Part shown: one piece after another, positions 42,520 to 50,103 of the stretch | How positions within the stretch are numbered: the first letter of the stretch is position 1 | How the letters are laid out: each line of letters starts with the position of its first letter | Made by a program: the position numbers and the translations under genes | The notes under the pieces: model-generated | What the model was told of the DNA's origin: nothing | The model's input: only the letters and a program-made list of their open reading frames with translations | The model's database searches: none | NCBI GenBank assembly: GCA_018063105.1 | Contig: JAGOQX010000003.1 | Span: 1 to 59,730, forward strand | Direction: 5' to 3' | DNA length: 59,730 nt | Origin: Patescibacteria group bacterium | Lineage (GTDB): Bacteria > Patescibacteriota > Patescibacteriia > 2-12-FULL-60-25

Positions 42520-42567
42520 CCCGTAAAACATAGCATAATGTGCGCTTGTTTTACGGGGCTTTTTTTC
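42520..42567 (+). terminator. Terminator of the peptide cassette
   Basis: CCCCGTAAAACA (42520-42531) and TGTTTTACGGGG (42548-42559) form a perfect 12-bp stem around a 16-nt loop, followed by C and seven T residues. It is strong on the plus strand. It marks the right edge of the island. Confidence 0.88.
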
Positions 42568-42578
42568 CGGAAAATACG

Positions 42579-43240
42579 TCAATGCAACAAAAAATCCGTT
42601 CCGAGCTGTACGGCGTGGGCTAGACCTCTCGCGTGATTTTCGATAAACAATTTTCGCAGCGTTTCTTCGTCTGGTTTTCCGCTTTGTTCTGGGTTTGTAA
42701 AAATCGTCAGGGATTCTTTTAAGAGTTCAAACTTCGCTTTTCCAAGTTTTTGTCCAAGAGCATCACTATAGATTTGATAGAAGAAAAAGTGATTCAATTC
42801 GTGTGACAGAATCCTGAGTTGCGTTTGAATGCCGGGTGCAGCGTGGATGAAGATCTGTTTTTCTGTAATGTTATACGGACAAATTGGTAATGTAGTGAAG
42901 TCGATATGAACCGTATCAAATGGGCAATTTTGATTATATAGCGCCTCTAGCTGAAAGATGATTTGGTTCCCAAGCTTCGACCACGTCGTTTCAAGGTCCT
43001 TTGCTTTTTGTTCGAGTGCGTCTCGGTCTGTTCGTTCCGTGAATAGTATTGCAATCTCTTCAAGTGCCTTGTTCCGATCATTGTTTTTTCTAGTATTTGT
43101 TTGACCGTATCCAGCTCAACCTTTGCAAGCAGCCGCTCCTTCATGCCGGTTTGTCCGTATGTATTGTAGACATTATCAAAAATAGCACGTACATGATTTT
43201 CCGCGTCTTTTTCGGGGGTATATGAGACCGTTATGTTCAT
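42579..43240 (-). pseudogene. Frameshifted HExxH metalloprotease-like gene
   Basis: Two minus-strand reading frames join into one protein of about 220 aa if a -1 shift is made in the six-A run at 43084-43089. The first part (from 43240) starts MNITVSYTPEKDAENHVRAI and goes to KQILEK; the second continues NNDRNKALEEIAILF, QIIFQLEALYNQNC and ends LGTDFLLH. It carries RILSHELNHFFFYQIYSDAL, with HELNH as a zinc-binding HExxH motif at 42787-42801. Without the shift, the frame ends early in a Lys/Arg-rich tail. It is either a true pseudogene or an assembly error in the homopolymer. It lies 3 nt before the CorA-like gene in the same direction. Confidence 0.75.
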
Positions 43241-43243
43241 GCC

Positions 43244-44182
43244 TTAAAACCACTTCTTCTTCCAGAAATACACAATCATCCCAATACCCGCGATAACGAG
43301 GATTGTTATGATTTTATAAAAACCGAATGGGTCGCCTCTAAATGGAACGCTGCCGGTTTCCATTGCAAAGATTGAGGTGATGAGTGTGAGTGTGATTGGA
43401 AGTACGGAAAGAAATGTGAGCATTTTGATCACGTCATTGGTTCGGTTATCGATCAATGATCCGTGTGTTTGATGCAGCGCGTTGATTGTGTCGTTTTGCA
43501 ATTCGATGGAATCCCAAATTTCTTTTGTATGTTGAACGAGTTCGCTGATAAAAATTTTTGATTCCGAATCCGGTGTTCGTAGCGGAGAATGTATTAGTGC
43601 TTCGATCACCTTGACATGGGCATGCATCGCTTTTCTGAAATTTACGATGTTGATCTTAATGCGTAAGATCTCCATGATGACTCGTCGTTGGTTTGTTTCG
43701 TACAGGTCTTTTTCAATTTCATCAATATCTGCTGAAATATGAGAAACCATCGGGAAGAGAGATTCGTAGATATGTTCGAGGATCCACAATAGGAGATGCA
43801 TGATGTTTGGCCCGAACGTTTCATTGCGAGCAAATGCATCACGTTTGCAGGTATCAAAAAGCTGTTCGAGGGCTTGAAATGGGACGTTCGAAACTGTTAC
43901 GAGGACATTGTTTAGGATGAAAAAATCTACTTCCACGGTACTGATCGTTTTAAGTTTTCGATCAAATACTGGGAAAATTAAAATCATGAACGTGTATCCT
44001 AACTCCGAGCGTTCTACAAGCTTGTGACGTTGGAGCGGGGGAAGGGTATCTCGTAAATCAACGGGATGAAAATGAAAACGTCGCTTGAGATATTCAATAT
44101 CCTGCGGAAGGTTCCGAGAGACATGAATCCACTCCATTGACTCATGAACAAGGTTTTGACGAACAGCTTGGCGAACAGGCAT
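43244..44182 (-). CDS. CorA-like divalent metal ion transporter
   Basis: 312 aa. A large cytoplasmic domain with a long charged helix (YESLFPMVSHISADIDEIEK) is followed by two membrane helices at the C terminus (LTFLSVLPITLTLITSIFAM and IITILVIAGIGMIVYFWKK). CorA proteins carry Mg2+ or other metals. The loop between helices reads IFAMETGSVPF where family members have YGMN, so the GMN selectivity motif is lost. The transport specificity may be altered, as in ZntB-like proteins (GVN or related). It is 3 nt upstream of the broken protease gene. Confidence 0.82.
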   Translation of the reverse strand: MPVRQAVRQNLVHESMEWIHVSRNLPQDIEYLKRRFHFHPVDLRDTLPPLQRHKLVERSELGYTFMILIFPVFDRKLKTISTVEVDFFILNNVLVTVSNVPFQALEQLFDTCKRDAFARNETFGPNIMHLLLWILEHIYESLFPMVSHISADIDEIEKDLYETNQRRVIMEILRIKINIVNFRKAMHAHVKVIEALIHSPLRTPDSESKIFISELVQHTKEIWDSIELQNDTINALHQTHGSLIDNRTNDVIKMLTFLSVLPITLTLITSIFAMETGSVPFRGDPFGFYKIITILVIAGIGMIVYFWKKKWF

Positions 44183-44197
44183 GCAGAAAGTATACCA

Positions 44198-44410
44198 TTA
44201 TTTTTTCAAATTTTCTTCTGTAAGATTCGTCTGTCGAAGAATCGAGCGAAACGTTCCATGTGGAATCTCTTTTCCGTGCATTGGGACGATCGTTGTGAAC
44301 TGACCTTTCGCAAATTTTGCGTGACTGCCTTTTTGTGAGATAAAAACAAATCCGTACCGTTGAAGATTTTTCAATAGACTTCGGAGAAGTATCGGCTTAG
44401 GCATACGCAA
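44198..44410 (-). CDS. hicA: HicA-like mRNA interferase toxin
   Basis: 70 aa. The double-stranded-RNA-binding-like fold of HicA is visible in LLKNLQRYGFVFISQKGSHA, where the His after GS is the catalytic residue, and FTTIVPMHGKEIPHGTFRSI. It cleaves mRNA when free of antitoxin. It overlaps the end of hicB by 14 nt. The order here is antitoxin first, the reverse of most hicAB loci. The pair lies between a CorA-like gene and the conjugation-type ATPase operon. Confidence 0.85.
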   Translation of the reverse strand: MRMPKPILLRSLLKNLQRYGFVFISQKGSHAKFAKGQFTTIVPMHGKEIPHGTFRSILRQTNLTEENLKK

Positions 44411-44615
44411 GCTTCATTGAAGCTAAGCGTGGTTTTTTGACCTCAGTTGGTTTGTGGGTTTTGTTGTCGTCAAGATACAACTCGACCGCCTCTTTTAAAT
44501 TGGCGAGAGCTTTTGCTTCGGTGGGTCCGAAGCTCGCGATATCGATATTTAAACACTGGGAAACATAGTGTTTGCCCTCTTTCCATGTCACTGAATGAAT
44601 ATCGATTTTTCGCAT
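44397..44615 (-). CDS. hicB: HicB-like antitoxin
   Basis: 72 aa. The HicB pattern is clear in WKEGKHYVSQCLNIDIASFG and TEAKALANLKEAVELYLDDN. Short HicB proteins of this kind have the partial RNase H-like fold that covers the toxin. No ribbon-helix-helix or HTH tail is seen in the last residues (KKPRLASMKLAYA), so autoregulation may need the toxin. The promoter upstream has good spacing. It is translationally linked to hicA. Confidence 0.82.
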   Translation of the reverse strand: MRKIDIHSVTWKEGKHYVSQCLNIDIASFGPTEAKALANLKEAVELYLDDNKTHKPTEVKKPRLASMKLAYA

Positions 44616-44626
44616 ACTTCAATTTT

Positions 44627-44655
44627 AGTATGACGGATAGCTGATTTTTCGTCAA
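44627..44655 (-). promoter_or_regulatory. Promoter of hicBA
   Basis: On the minus strand: TTGACG (44655-44650), 17-bp spacer, CATACT (44632-44627). The ATG at 44615 follows 11 nt after the -10 box, so the leader is short. Confidence 0.6.
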
Positions 44656-44670
44656 AAGATATGGCTACCA

Positions 44671-44679
44671 TGCTATACT
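44671..44679 (+). promoter_or_regulatory. Extended -10 promoter of the ATPase operon
   Basis: TGC-TATACT ends 6 nt before the ATG at 44686. The predicted start coincides with the A of the start codon. It is a clear example of the leaderless pattern. Confidence 0.6.
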
Positions 44680-44685
44680 ACGCAC

Positions 44686-45204
44686 ATGGCCGACCTTCAT
44701 CCTGAGATTCTTGAGACACCTGTGATGCCCGAAGCGCAGGTTGAAAATGCGCAGTCACCTTTTGAAAAGGAAGAGGCTGCAGAGGCCGTTGAGGCTGCGA
44801 AGGCGGAGTTTTTGGAAGAGGCGCCAACAGAGGTTCCTCCTGTTGCCGTTGTGGAGCGATCTCCTGCATCTGTAGCACCTGCTCCTGTTGTCGTGCAAAA
44901 AGATCAGGTGTTGTTGGAGGTGGAGAAGATTTTAGAAGAAGAGCTAGGTGAAATATATGGGAAGCTACCGGTTGAGGTGCAACCTGTTTTTAAGCAAAAA
45001 GGTGAAGAGGCGTCCGCTGAAATTGCTGTGATGGTTCGAAACCTCTCGTTAAAGGTGAAGCGTGCACTGGAATTGATTCGAAAATGGTTATTAACGATTC
45101 CTCATGTGAATAAATTTTTCTTAGAACAGCAGGCAAAGATTAAGGTTGATAAGATTCAGTTTTTGATTGATGCTCGAAAAGAAGATTCTTCAAAACGACC
45201 ATGA
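44686..45204 (+). CDS. Acidic protein upstream of the conjugation-type ATPase, unknown function
   Basis: 172 aa. The first 75 residues are Glu/Ala/Pro/Val-rich and probably disordered (EEAAEAVEAAKAEFLEEAP). The rest is helical: LLEVEKILEEELGEIYGKLP, FKQKGEEASAEIAVMVRN and a hydrophobic-basic helix VKRALELIRKWLLTIPHVNKF. No membrane helix is certain. It overlaps the ATPase gene by 4 nt; in CPR genomes such a small gene often precedes this ATPase, so the two may form a complex. The statement on other genomes is from memory. Confidence 0.7.
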   Translation: MADLHPEILETPVMPEAQVENAQSPFEKEEAAEAVEAAKAEFLEEAPTEVPPVAVVERSPASVAPAPVVVQKDQVLLEVEKILEEELGEIYGKLPVEVQPVFKQKGEEASAEIAVMVRNLSLKVKRALELIRKWLLTIPHVNKFFLEQQAKIKVDKIQFLIDARKEDSSKRP

Positions 45205-47786
45205 ATACCGCCTACGCCCAAGGATTTGATCCAGTATCACAGCCGTCGTCGTTTGGAGATTTCTCCATCGGCGCGATTCTGACCAATCCGATTGTTCTTC
45301 TTGTCTTAACGCTCCTCGGTTTCGTTGTTTTCGTGACGGTCCTGCTGTATGCCGTCCGAGCATTATATAACCGACGAGGCCGCACCTCCACAGCATTTGC
45401 AATGAAGGTGTTGTTGGTGCGTGTTCCAAAGGAGACAAGAAAAGAAGATGTTGAACAGGGTAAAAGCACACAACAGATTCAAGAGCTGATTTCTGTGATG
45501 GAAACGATTTTTGCAACGCTCGGCTCTTTGTCTTCAGAAAAGGGGTTTGGTGCGTGGTTGTTTGGGCGCGAAGATCATTTTTCATTTGAAATCATTTCGC
45601 ATAATAACAAAATTTCGTTTTATATCGCTGTGCCCGAGCTGCGTAGACAGTTTGTTGAGGAACAGATTCATGCGCAATATCCGCACGCGAGCATTGATGA
45701 GGTTCCGGACTACAACATGTTTTCTCCGACTGGTGTTGTTGTTGGGAGCTATTTGAAATTTCGCCGTCAGTCCGCATTTCCGATCAAGACCTATCGAAAG
45801 CTAGAATCAGATCCGTTAAATTCCCTGACAAACGCATTGTCGAAGATTGAGGATGGTGATGGCGCCGCTGTTCAATTCGTTGTTCGGAGTGCGCATAAAA
45901 GCTGGAGAAGTGAAGGCGTTCGCATTGCAAAAGCCATGCAACAGGGGAAGAAGTTGAAGGATGTTGAGGGGAGTCAGGTCTTCAAGACGTTTAAGAAAGA
46001 AGTTGGAAAAATGGCGAGTAGTTCAAAGCCGGGGGAGCACAAGCCTGATGAGCCATATCGGTTGTCTCCACTTGAAGAAGAGATGGTGAAGGGGCTTGAG
46101 GAAAAGGCTTCAAAGGCTGGATTAGATGTGAATGTCCGCATCGTTGTTTCATCAGAAAAGCCGGAAAATGCAAAGCGCTATTTGAATGATATTTTAGGTT
46201 CCTTTGGTCAGTACAACGTGTATGAATACGGCAACTCATTTGCAACGGCTGTTCCAACGTTCAAGTCTGCGATGATCCGTCATTTTATTTATCGCCACTT
46301 TGATCATCGCTATCAACTCACGATGTCATCTGAGGAGCTGGCGTCCGTATTCCATCTCCCACTTCCATCAACAGAAACGCCAAAGATCAATTGGTTGCTT
46401 TCACGAACAGCTCTGCCTCCAACAAACTTGCCGACAGAAGGTATCATTCTTGGCGTTTCAGAATATCGTGGTCATCGATTTGATATTCGCATGAAGCAGG
46501 AGGATCGAAGGCGCCACATGTACATTATTGGAGGATCTGGTGTTGGAAAATCTGCGTATCAGGCGTCGCTCATTCGTCAGGATATTATGAATGGGAACGG
46601 CGTGTGTGTGATTGATCCGCACGGCGATCTTGTTGAAGAATGTTTAACCTACGTACCAAAAGAGCGTGCAGATGATGTGATTTATTTCAATCCATCAGAT
46701 GTGGACCGTCCGATGGGGTTGAATTTGTTGGAATATGATCCAGCGTATCCAGAGCAACGCACATTCGTGATCAATGAAGTGTTGAAGATTTTTGATAAGT
46801 TGTATGACCTGAAGGCGACCGGTGGTCCGATGTTTGAACAGTATATGCGTAATGCCATGATTTTGATTATGGATGATCCGGAATCTGGTTCAACGCTCAT
46901 GGAAATTCCGAAGGTGTTATCCGACGAAGATTTCCGTGCCTACAAACTGACAAAATGTAAAACACAAGTCGTGAAAGATTTCTGGCAAAAAGAAGCTCAA
47001 AAAGCTGGTGGTGAAGCATCGCTGGCAAACATGGTTCCGTATATCACTTCAAAGCTCACGCCGTTCATTACGAATGATATTATGCGACCGATTATCGGTC
47101 AGCAGAAGAGCGCATTCAATGTGCGTGAAGCGATGGATAGCGGAAAGATTTTGCTTCTGAACCTCAGCAAGGGAAAGCTTGGTGATTTGAACGCGTATCT
47201 GATCGGTATGGTGCTCGTTGGAAAAATCTTGATGGCCGCACTATCGCGTACGGACATGAACTCGGCAGACCGAAAAGATTTCTATCTGTATATCGATGAG
47301 TTTCAAAACTTTTTAACGGATTCCATTTCAGCTATTTTGTCTGAAGCGCGAAAATACGGTCTTGATCTTATCATCGCGCATCAATATATTGGTCAGCTCG
47401 TGAAGAATAACGATACACAAATCCGTGATGCTATTTTCGGAAATGTGGGAACGAAAGTTGCATTCCGTGTCGGTACAGATGATGCAGAGTTTTTGGCAAA
47501 AGAATACGCGCCCGTGTTTGGTCAGTTTGATCTGGTGAACGTTGAGGGGTTGACTGCGCTCGTTCGTCTCTTGATTGATAATACAGCATCACGTCCATTT
47601 AACATGCGAGTTCAGTTTGCGCCACGGCCTGGGCCAAAAGAAAAAGAGCTTGCGAAAATGATCTGTGAATTGTCCCGATACAAGTACGGTCGTAAGCGTG
47701 AATTAATTGAAGCAGAAATCCTGGAACGACAGCGAGCGCAGGAGGATAGGGCGTTATTTGGAGACGAAGAATCGGTGGCATTGTGA
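45201..47786 (+). CDS. Conjugation-type (VirD4/TraG-like) membrane ATPase
   Basis: 861 aa. An N-terminal membrane helix (about residues 26-52, AILTNPIVLLVLTLLGFVVF) precedes a long domain without clear family and a C-terminal hexameric ATPase. Walker A is YIIGGSGVGKSAYQ near residue 447, followed by VCVIDPHGDLVEECL; Walker B is FYLYIDEFQNFL and the sensor region LIIAHQYIGQL. Coupling proteins of this type pump DNA or protein across the membrane. No other type IV secretion gene is near, so it may drive DNA uptake or pilus-linked transport. It is coupled to the 172-aa gene upstream. Confidence 0.85.
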   Translation: MNTAYAQGFDPVSQPSSFGDFSIGAILTNPIVLLVLTLLGFVVFVTVLLYAVRALYNRRGRTSTAFAMKVLLVRVPKETRKEDVEQGKSTQQIQELISVMETIFATLGSLSSEKGFGAWLFGREDHFSFEIISHNNKISFYIAVPELRRQFVEEQIHAQYPHASIDEVPDYNMFSPTGVVVGSYLKFRRQSAFPIKTYRKLESDPLNSLTNALSKIEDGDGAAVQFVVRSAHKSWRSEGVRIAKAMQQGKKLKDVEGSQVFKTFKKEVGKMASSSKPGEHKPDEPYRLSPLEEEMVKGLEEKASKAGLDVNVRIVVSSEKPENAKRYLNDILGSFGQYNVYEYGNSFATAVPTFKSAMIRHFIYRHFDHRYQLTMSSEELASVFHLPLPSTETPKINWLLSRTALPPTNLPTEGIILGVSEYRGHRFDIRMKQEDRRRHMYIIGGSGVGKSAYQASLIRQDIMNGNGVCVIDPHGDLVEECLTYVPKERADDVIYFNPSDVDRPMGLNLLEYDPAYPEQRTFVINEVLKIFDKLYDLKATGGPMFEQYMRNAMILIMDDPESGSTLMEIPKVLSDEDFRAYKLTKCKTQVVKDFWQKEAQKAGGEASLANMVPYITSKLTPFITNDIMRPIIGQQKSAFNVREAMDSGKILLLNLSKGKLGDLNAYLIGMVLVGKILMAALSRTDMNSADRKDFYLYIDEFQNFLTDSISAILSEARKYGLDLIIAHQYIGQLVKNNDTQIRDAIFGNVGTKVAFRVGTDDAEFLAKEYAPVFGQFDLVNVEGLTALVRLLIDNTASRPFNMRVQFAPRPGPKEKELAKMICELSRYKYGRKRELIEAEILERQRAQEDRALFGDEESVAL

Positions 47787-47792
47787 TATACT
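47784..47792 (+). promoter_or_regulatory. Extended -10 promoter inside the ATPase stop codon
   Basis: TGA-TATACT: the TG of the extended -10 is the TGA stop of the ATPase gene. The next start is at 47828, leaving a leader of about 28 nt that contains GAGAGGA. Confidence 0.5.
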
Positions 47793-47827
47793 CCTGAGTG
47801 AGATTGAGAGGAAAAAATACAAATACA

Positions 47828-48418
47828 ATGAAACATAAACTAGAAGAACAGCTAGAAGAAACAACGTCATTAACCGGAACAGAAACGAAGACTGCGATGA
47901 TGAAGCGGTTGATTCAGAATATCCGTCAGGGTTTAGATTGTTTGGATCGACTGATTACGGATGAGGTGGACGGTTCTGATGTGGAATCGTTGATTGAGCG
48001 ACTTCAAACCTCACAAGGAGAGATCCTTGGACCAACGGCCGGTGGTCGTGTGATCGAGGGGGTGTTTGATGGTGAGCACATGATCGGTTCTGATGGTAAA
48101 CAATACGCCGTCGCACCAAACTACGCGTCAAAGTCAAAACTCGTTGAAGGCGATATCATGAAGTTATCGATTCAACCAAATGGATCATTCCTCTATAAAC
48201 AGATCGGGCCAATCGAGCGTACGCGAGCCGTTGGAACGCTGGTGAAAGATGAATTGACGAATGATTGGAAGGTCCTGGCGCTCGGAAGAAAGTTTGCTGT
48301 TCTATCCGCAGCCGTATCCTATTACAAAGGGGACGTTGGAGATGAAATCGTCATTTTGATCCCAGAATCTGAACCATCCAAGTGGGCAGCGGTTGAAAAT
48401 ATCATCCACTCAGAATAG
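47828..48418 (+). CDS. Conserved CPR protein with OB-like domains, unknown function
   Basis: 196 aa. After a helical start (about residues 1-55) come two beta-rich parts: EGVFDGEHMIGSDGKQYAVA with GDIMKLSIQPNGSFLYKQIG, and RAVGTLVKDELTNDWKVLAL with GDEIVILIPESEPSKWAAVE. The layout recalls the OB domains of proteasomal ATPases, without an ATPase part. Homologues with the phrase GSDGKQY are, from memory, common in Patescibacteria. The ATG at 47828 is chosen over an in-frame upstream start close to the promoter. No function can be stated. Confidence 0.68.
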   Translation: MKHKLEEQLEETTSLTGTETKTAMMKRLIQNIRQGLDCLDRLITDEVDGSDVESLIERLQTSQGEILGPTAGGRVIEGVFDGEHMIGSDGKQYAVAPNYASKSKLVEGDIMKLSIQPNGSFLYKQIGPIERTRAVGTLVKDELTNDWKVLALGRKFAVLSAAVSYYKGDVGDEIVILIPESEPSKWAAVENIIHSE

Positions 48419-48444
48419 CCTTTGCCAGGCCGGTTTTCGTCCGT

Positions 48445-48450
48445 TATACT
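48445..48450 (+). promoter_or_regulatory. -10 box of dnaX
   Basis: TATACT ends 9 nt before the ATG at 48460, predicting a leader of about 2 nt. Confidence 0.58.
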
Positions 48451-48459
48451 CGGTTGACT

Positions 48460-50103
48460 ATGGCAACATTGAGCCGCGTCTATCGACCCCAGACATTTGC
48501 AGAGGTAACGGGGCAAAACCCCATTAAAGAGACGCTTCGGCTTGAAGTGCAGACCGGAAAACTAGGTCATGCCTATTTTTTTGCTGGTCCGCGCGGGGTC
48601 GGAAAGACGACAACGGCACGTATTTTTGCGAAGGCGCTGAACTGTTTGAATGGAACAGATGGTGAGCCATGTAACACCTGCGAAGCATGCGTTGAGATGA
48701 ATGCGGGCCGTGCACTCGATGTGATTGAGATGGATGCGGCATCGAACACGGGCGTCGATAACGTCCGAGAGGCGATTGTGGAGCATGTTCGATTCACCCC
48801 AACCTCACGAAAATATAAAGTCTACATTTTAGATGAAGCACACATGCTTTCGACGAGTGCGTGGAATGCGTTGTTAAAGACGATTGAAGAGCCGCCGGCG
48901 TACGCAATTTTTATCCTTGTGACAACAGAAGTTCACAAAGTCCCGGCAACGATTTTAAGTCGTTGTCAGCGGTTCGATTTTAAACGTATTTCAGAATCAG
49001 ATTTAACCGCACGTCTGAATACACTTATCCAGCACGAGCAGATTCAAGTAGCTCCAGAAGTTGTTTCTTTGATCGTCTCTAAGTCCGACGGTTGTGCACG
49101 CGACGCAGAAAGTATTTTAGGTCAGCTTATTTCGTTGGGTGAAAAAAACATCACCGCGGATATCGCCAGCATTGTGTTGCCGCTTTCCCGTCTCCCTCTT
49201 GCTGCGAACGTGCTCGCCGCCTGTTCTCGTCGTGAGCTAGGTCCGGCATTGCAACTGGTCCGTGAATTCGAGGAGCAGGGTATTGCGCTGTTACCATTGT
49301 TTGATGACGTGATTTATGCCATTCGTCGGTTGTTGCTCGCGGCAGAATCTGTTGAAGAACGCCAAAAGCTGACACGTGGTGATGAAGGCGAGCGCGCGTT
49401 GGCGGCATTGGTGCATACCTTTGAACCCGCAGAACTGAGCGAAATGGCATTGTTGTGCATGGAACGCCGAAAGGACGCGAAGCAGGGCGCGGATGTTCGA
49501 TTTTGTCTCGAGCTTGCAGTGACGGCAATTTCATTGAGCCTACTCCCACATGCGCCATCATCGGCAAAACCAGTTGATCGGGTGCAGCCTCCGATTATTC
49601 AGCGCGTTGAGCCTGTTCCTGTTTCACCTCCAATAGCACCGCCCGCTGCGCCAGTGAAGCCGATCATCGAGGAGGTTCGAGTTCCAGAGCAGACGGCGCC
49701 CGTTGCAACGGATGAAAAACCAGTGGTTCGCTTGATTGAGGTTCAGCAAAAATGGCAAGCACTTATCCGACTCGTTGATGAACGAAGTCCGTCATTAACA
49801 TTTATATTAAAAATCAGTAAACCGGTTGAGGTACGCGGTTCACTTGTGGTGATTCGGTTTCAGTATGCATTTCATCGTGACAAAGTTGCGGAAGATATGA
49901 AGTCACGACGCATTGTGGAAGAGTGTTTGTCAGAGGTTCACAACGTTCCTGGATTGCGAATTGAAGGGGTTGTTGGACTAGAAACAGAACTGCCGGTGGA
50001 AGGTCAATCGCGTGACATGGTGACAAACATTTTGAAGGCCTTTGAAGGACAGTTTGTTGATGGCGCTGTAGACGGAACTGCGCCGGGGCCTGCAACGGTT
50101 TAA
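48460..50103 (+). CDS. dnaX: DNA polymerase III subunit gamma/tau
   Basis: 547 aa. Clamp-loader ATPase that joins the polymerase to the sliding clamp. The AAA+ domain has AYFFAGPRGVGKTTTARIFA, the zinc-binding Cys group (CLNGTDGEPCNTCEAC), the Walker B VYILDEAHMLS and the sensor RCQRFDFKR. After about residue 370 a Pro-rich linker (PVSPPIAPPAAPVKP) leads to a C-terminal domain, so this is a tau-like long form. No slippery A-run that would create gamma was noticed. The 3' end overlaps the convergent dnaB by 4 nt. Confidence 0.95.
   Translation: MATLSRVYRPQTFAEVTGQNPIKETLRLEVQTGKLGHAYFFAGPRGVGKTTTARIFAKALNCLNGTDGEPCNTCEACVEMNAGRALDVIEMDAASNTGVDNVREAIVEHVRFTPTSRKYKVYILDEAHMLSTSAWNALLKTIEEPPAYAIFILVTTEVHKVPATILSRCQRFDFKRISESDLTARLNTLIQHEQIQVAPEVVSLIVSKSDGCARDAESILGQLISLGEKNITADIASIVLPLSRLPLAANVLAACSRRELGPALQLVREFEEQGIALLPLFDDVIYAIRRLLLAAESVEERQKLTRGDEGERALAALVHTFEPAELSEMALLCMERRKDAKQGADVRFCLELAVTAISLSLLPHAPSSAKPVDRVQPPIIQRVEPVPVSPPIAPPAAPVKPIIEEVRVPEQTAPVATDEKPVVRLIEVQQKWQALIRLVDERSPSLTFILKISKPVEVRGSLVVIRFQYAFHRDKVAEDMKSRRIVEECLSEVHNVPGLRIEGVVGLETELPVEGQSRDMVTNILKAFEGQFVDGAVDGTAPGPATV

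Noticed and set aside
43080-43095. Programmed -1 frameshift in the protease-like gene
   Set aside because: The A-run allows slippage of one tRNA, but the classical heptamer is out of register with the zero frame and no stimulator hairpin was noticed. An indel is simpler.
45201-47786. Integrative conjugative element
   Set aside because: Only the coupling-type ATPase is present; no relaxase, integrase, attachment site or other transfer gene was seen.
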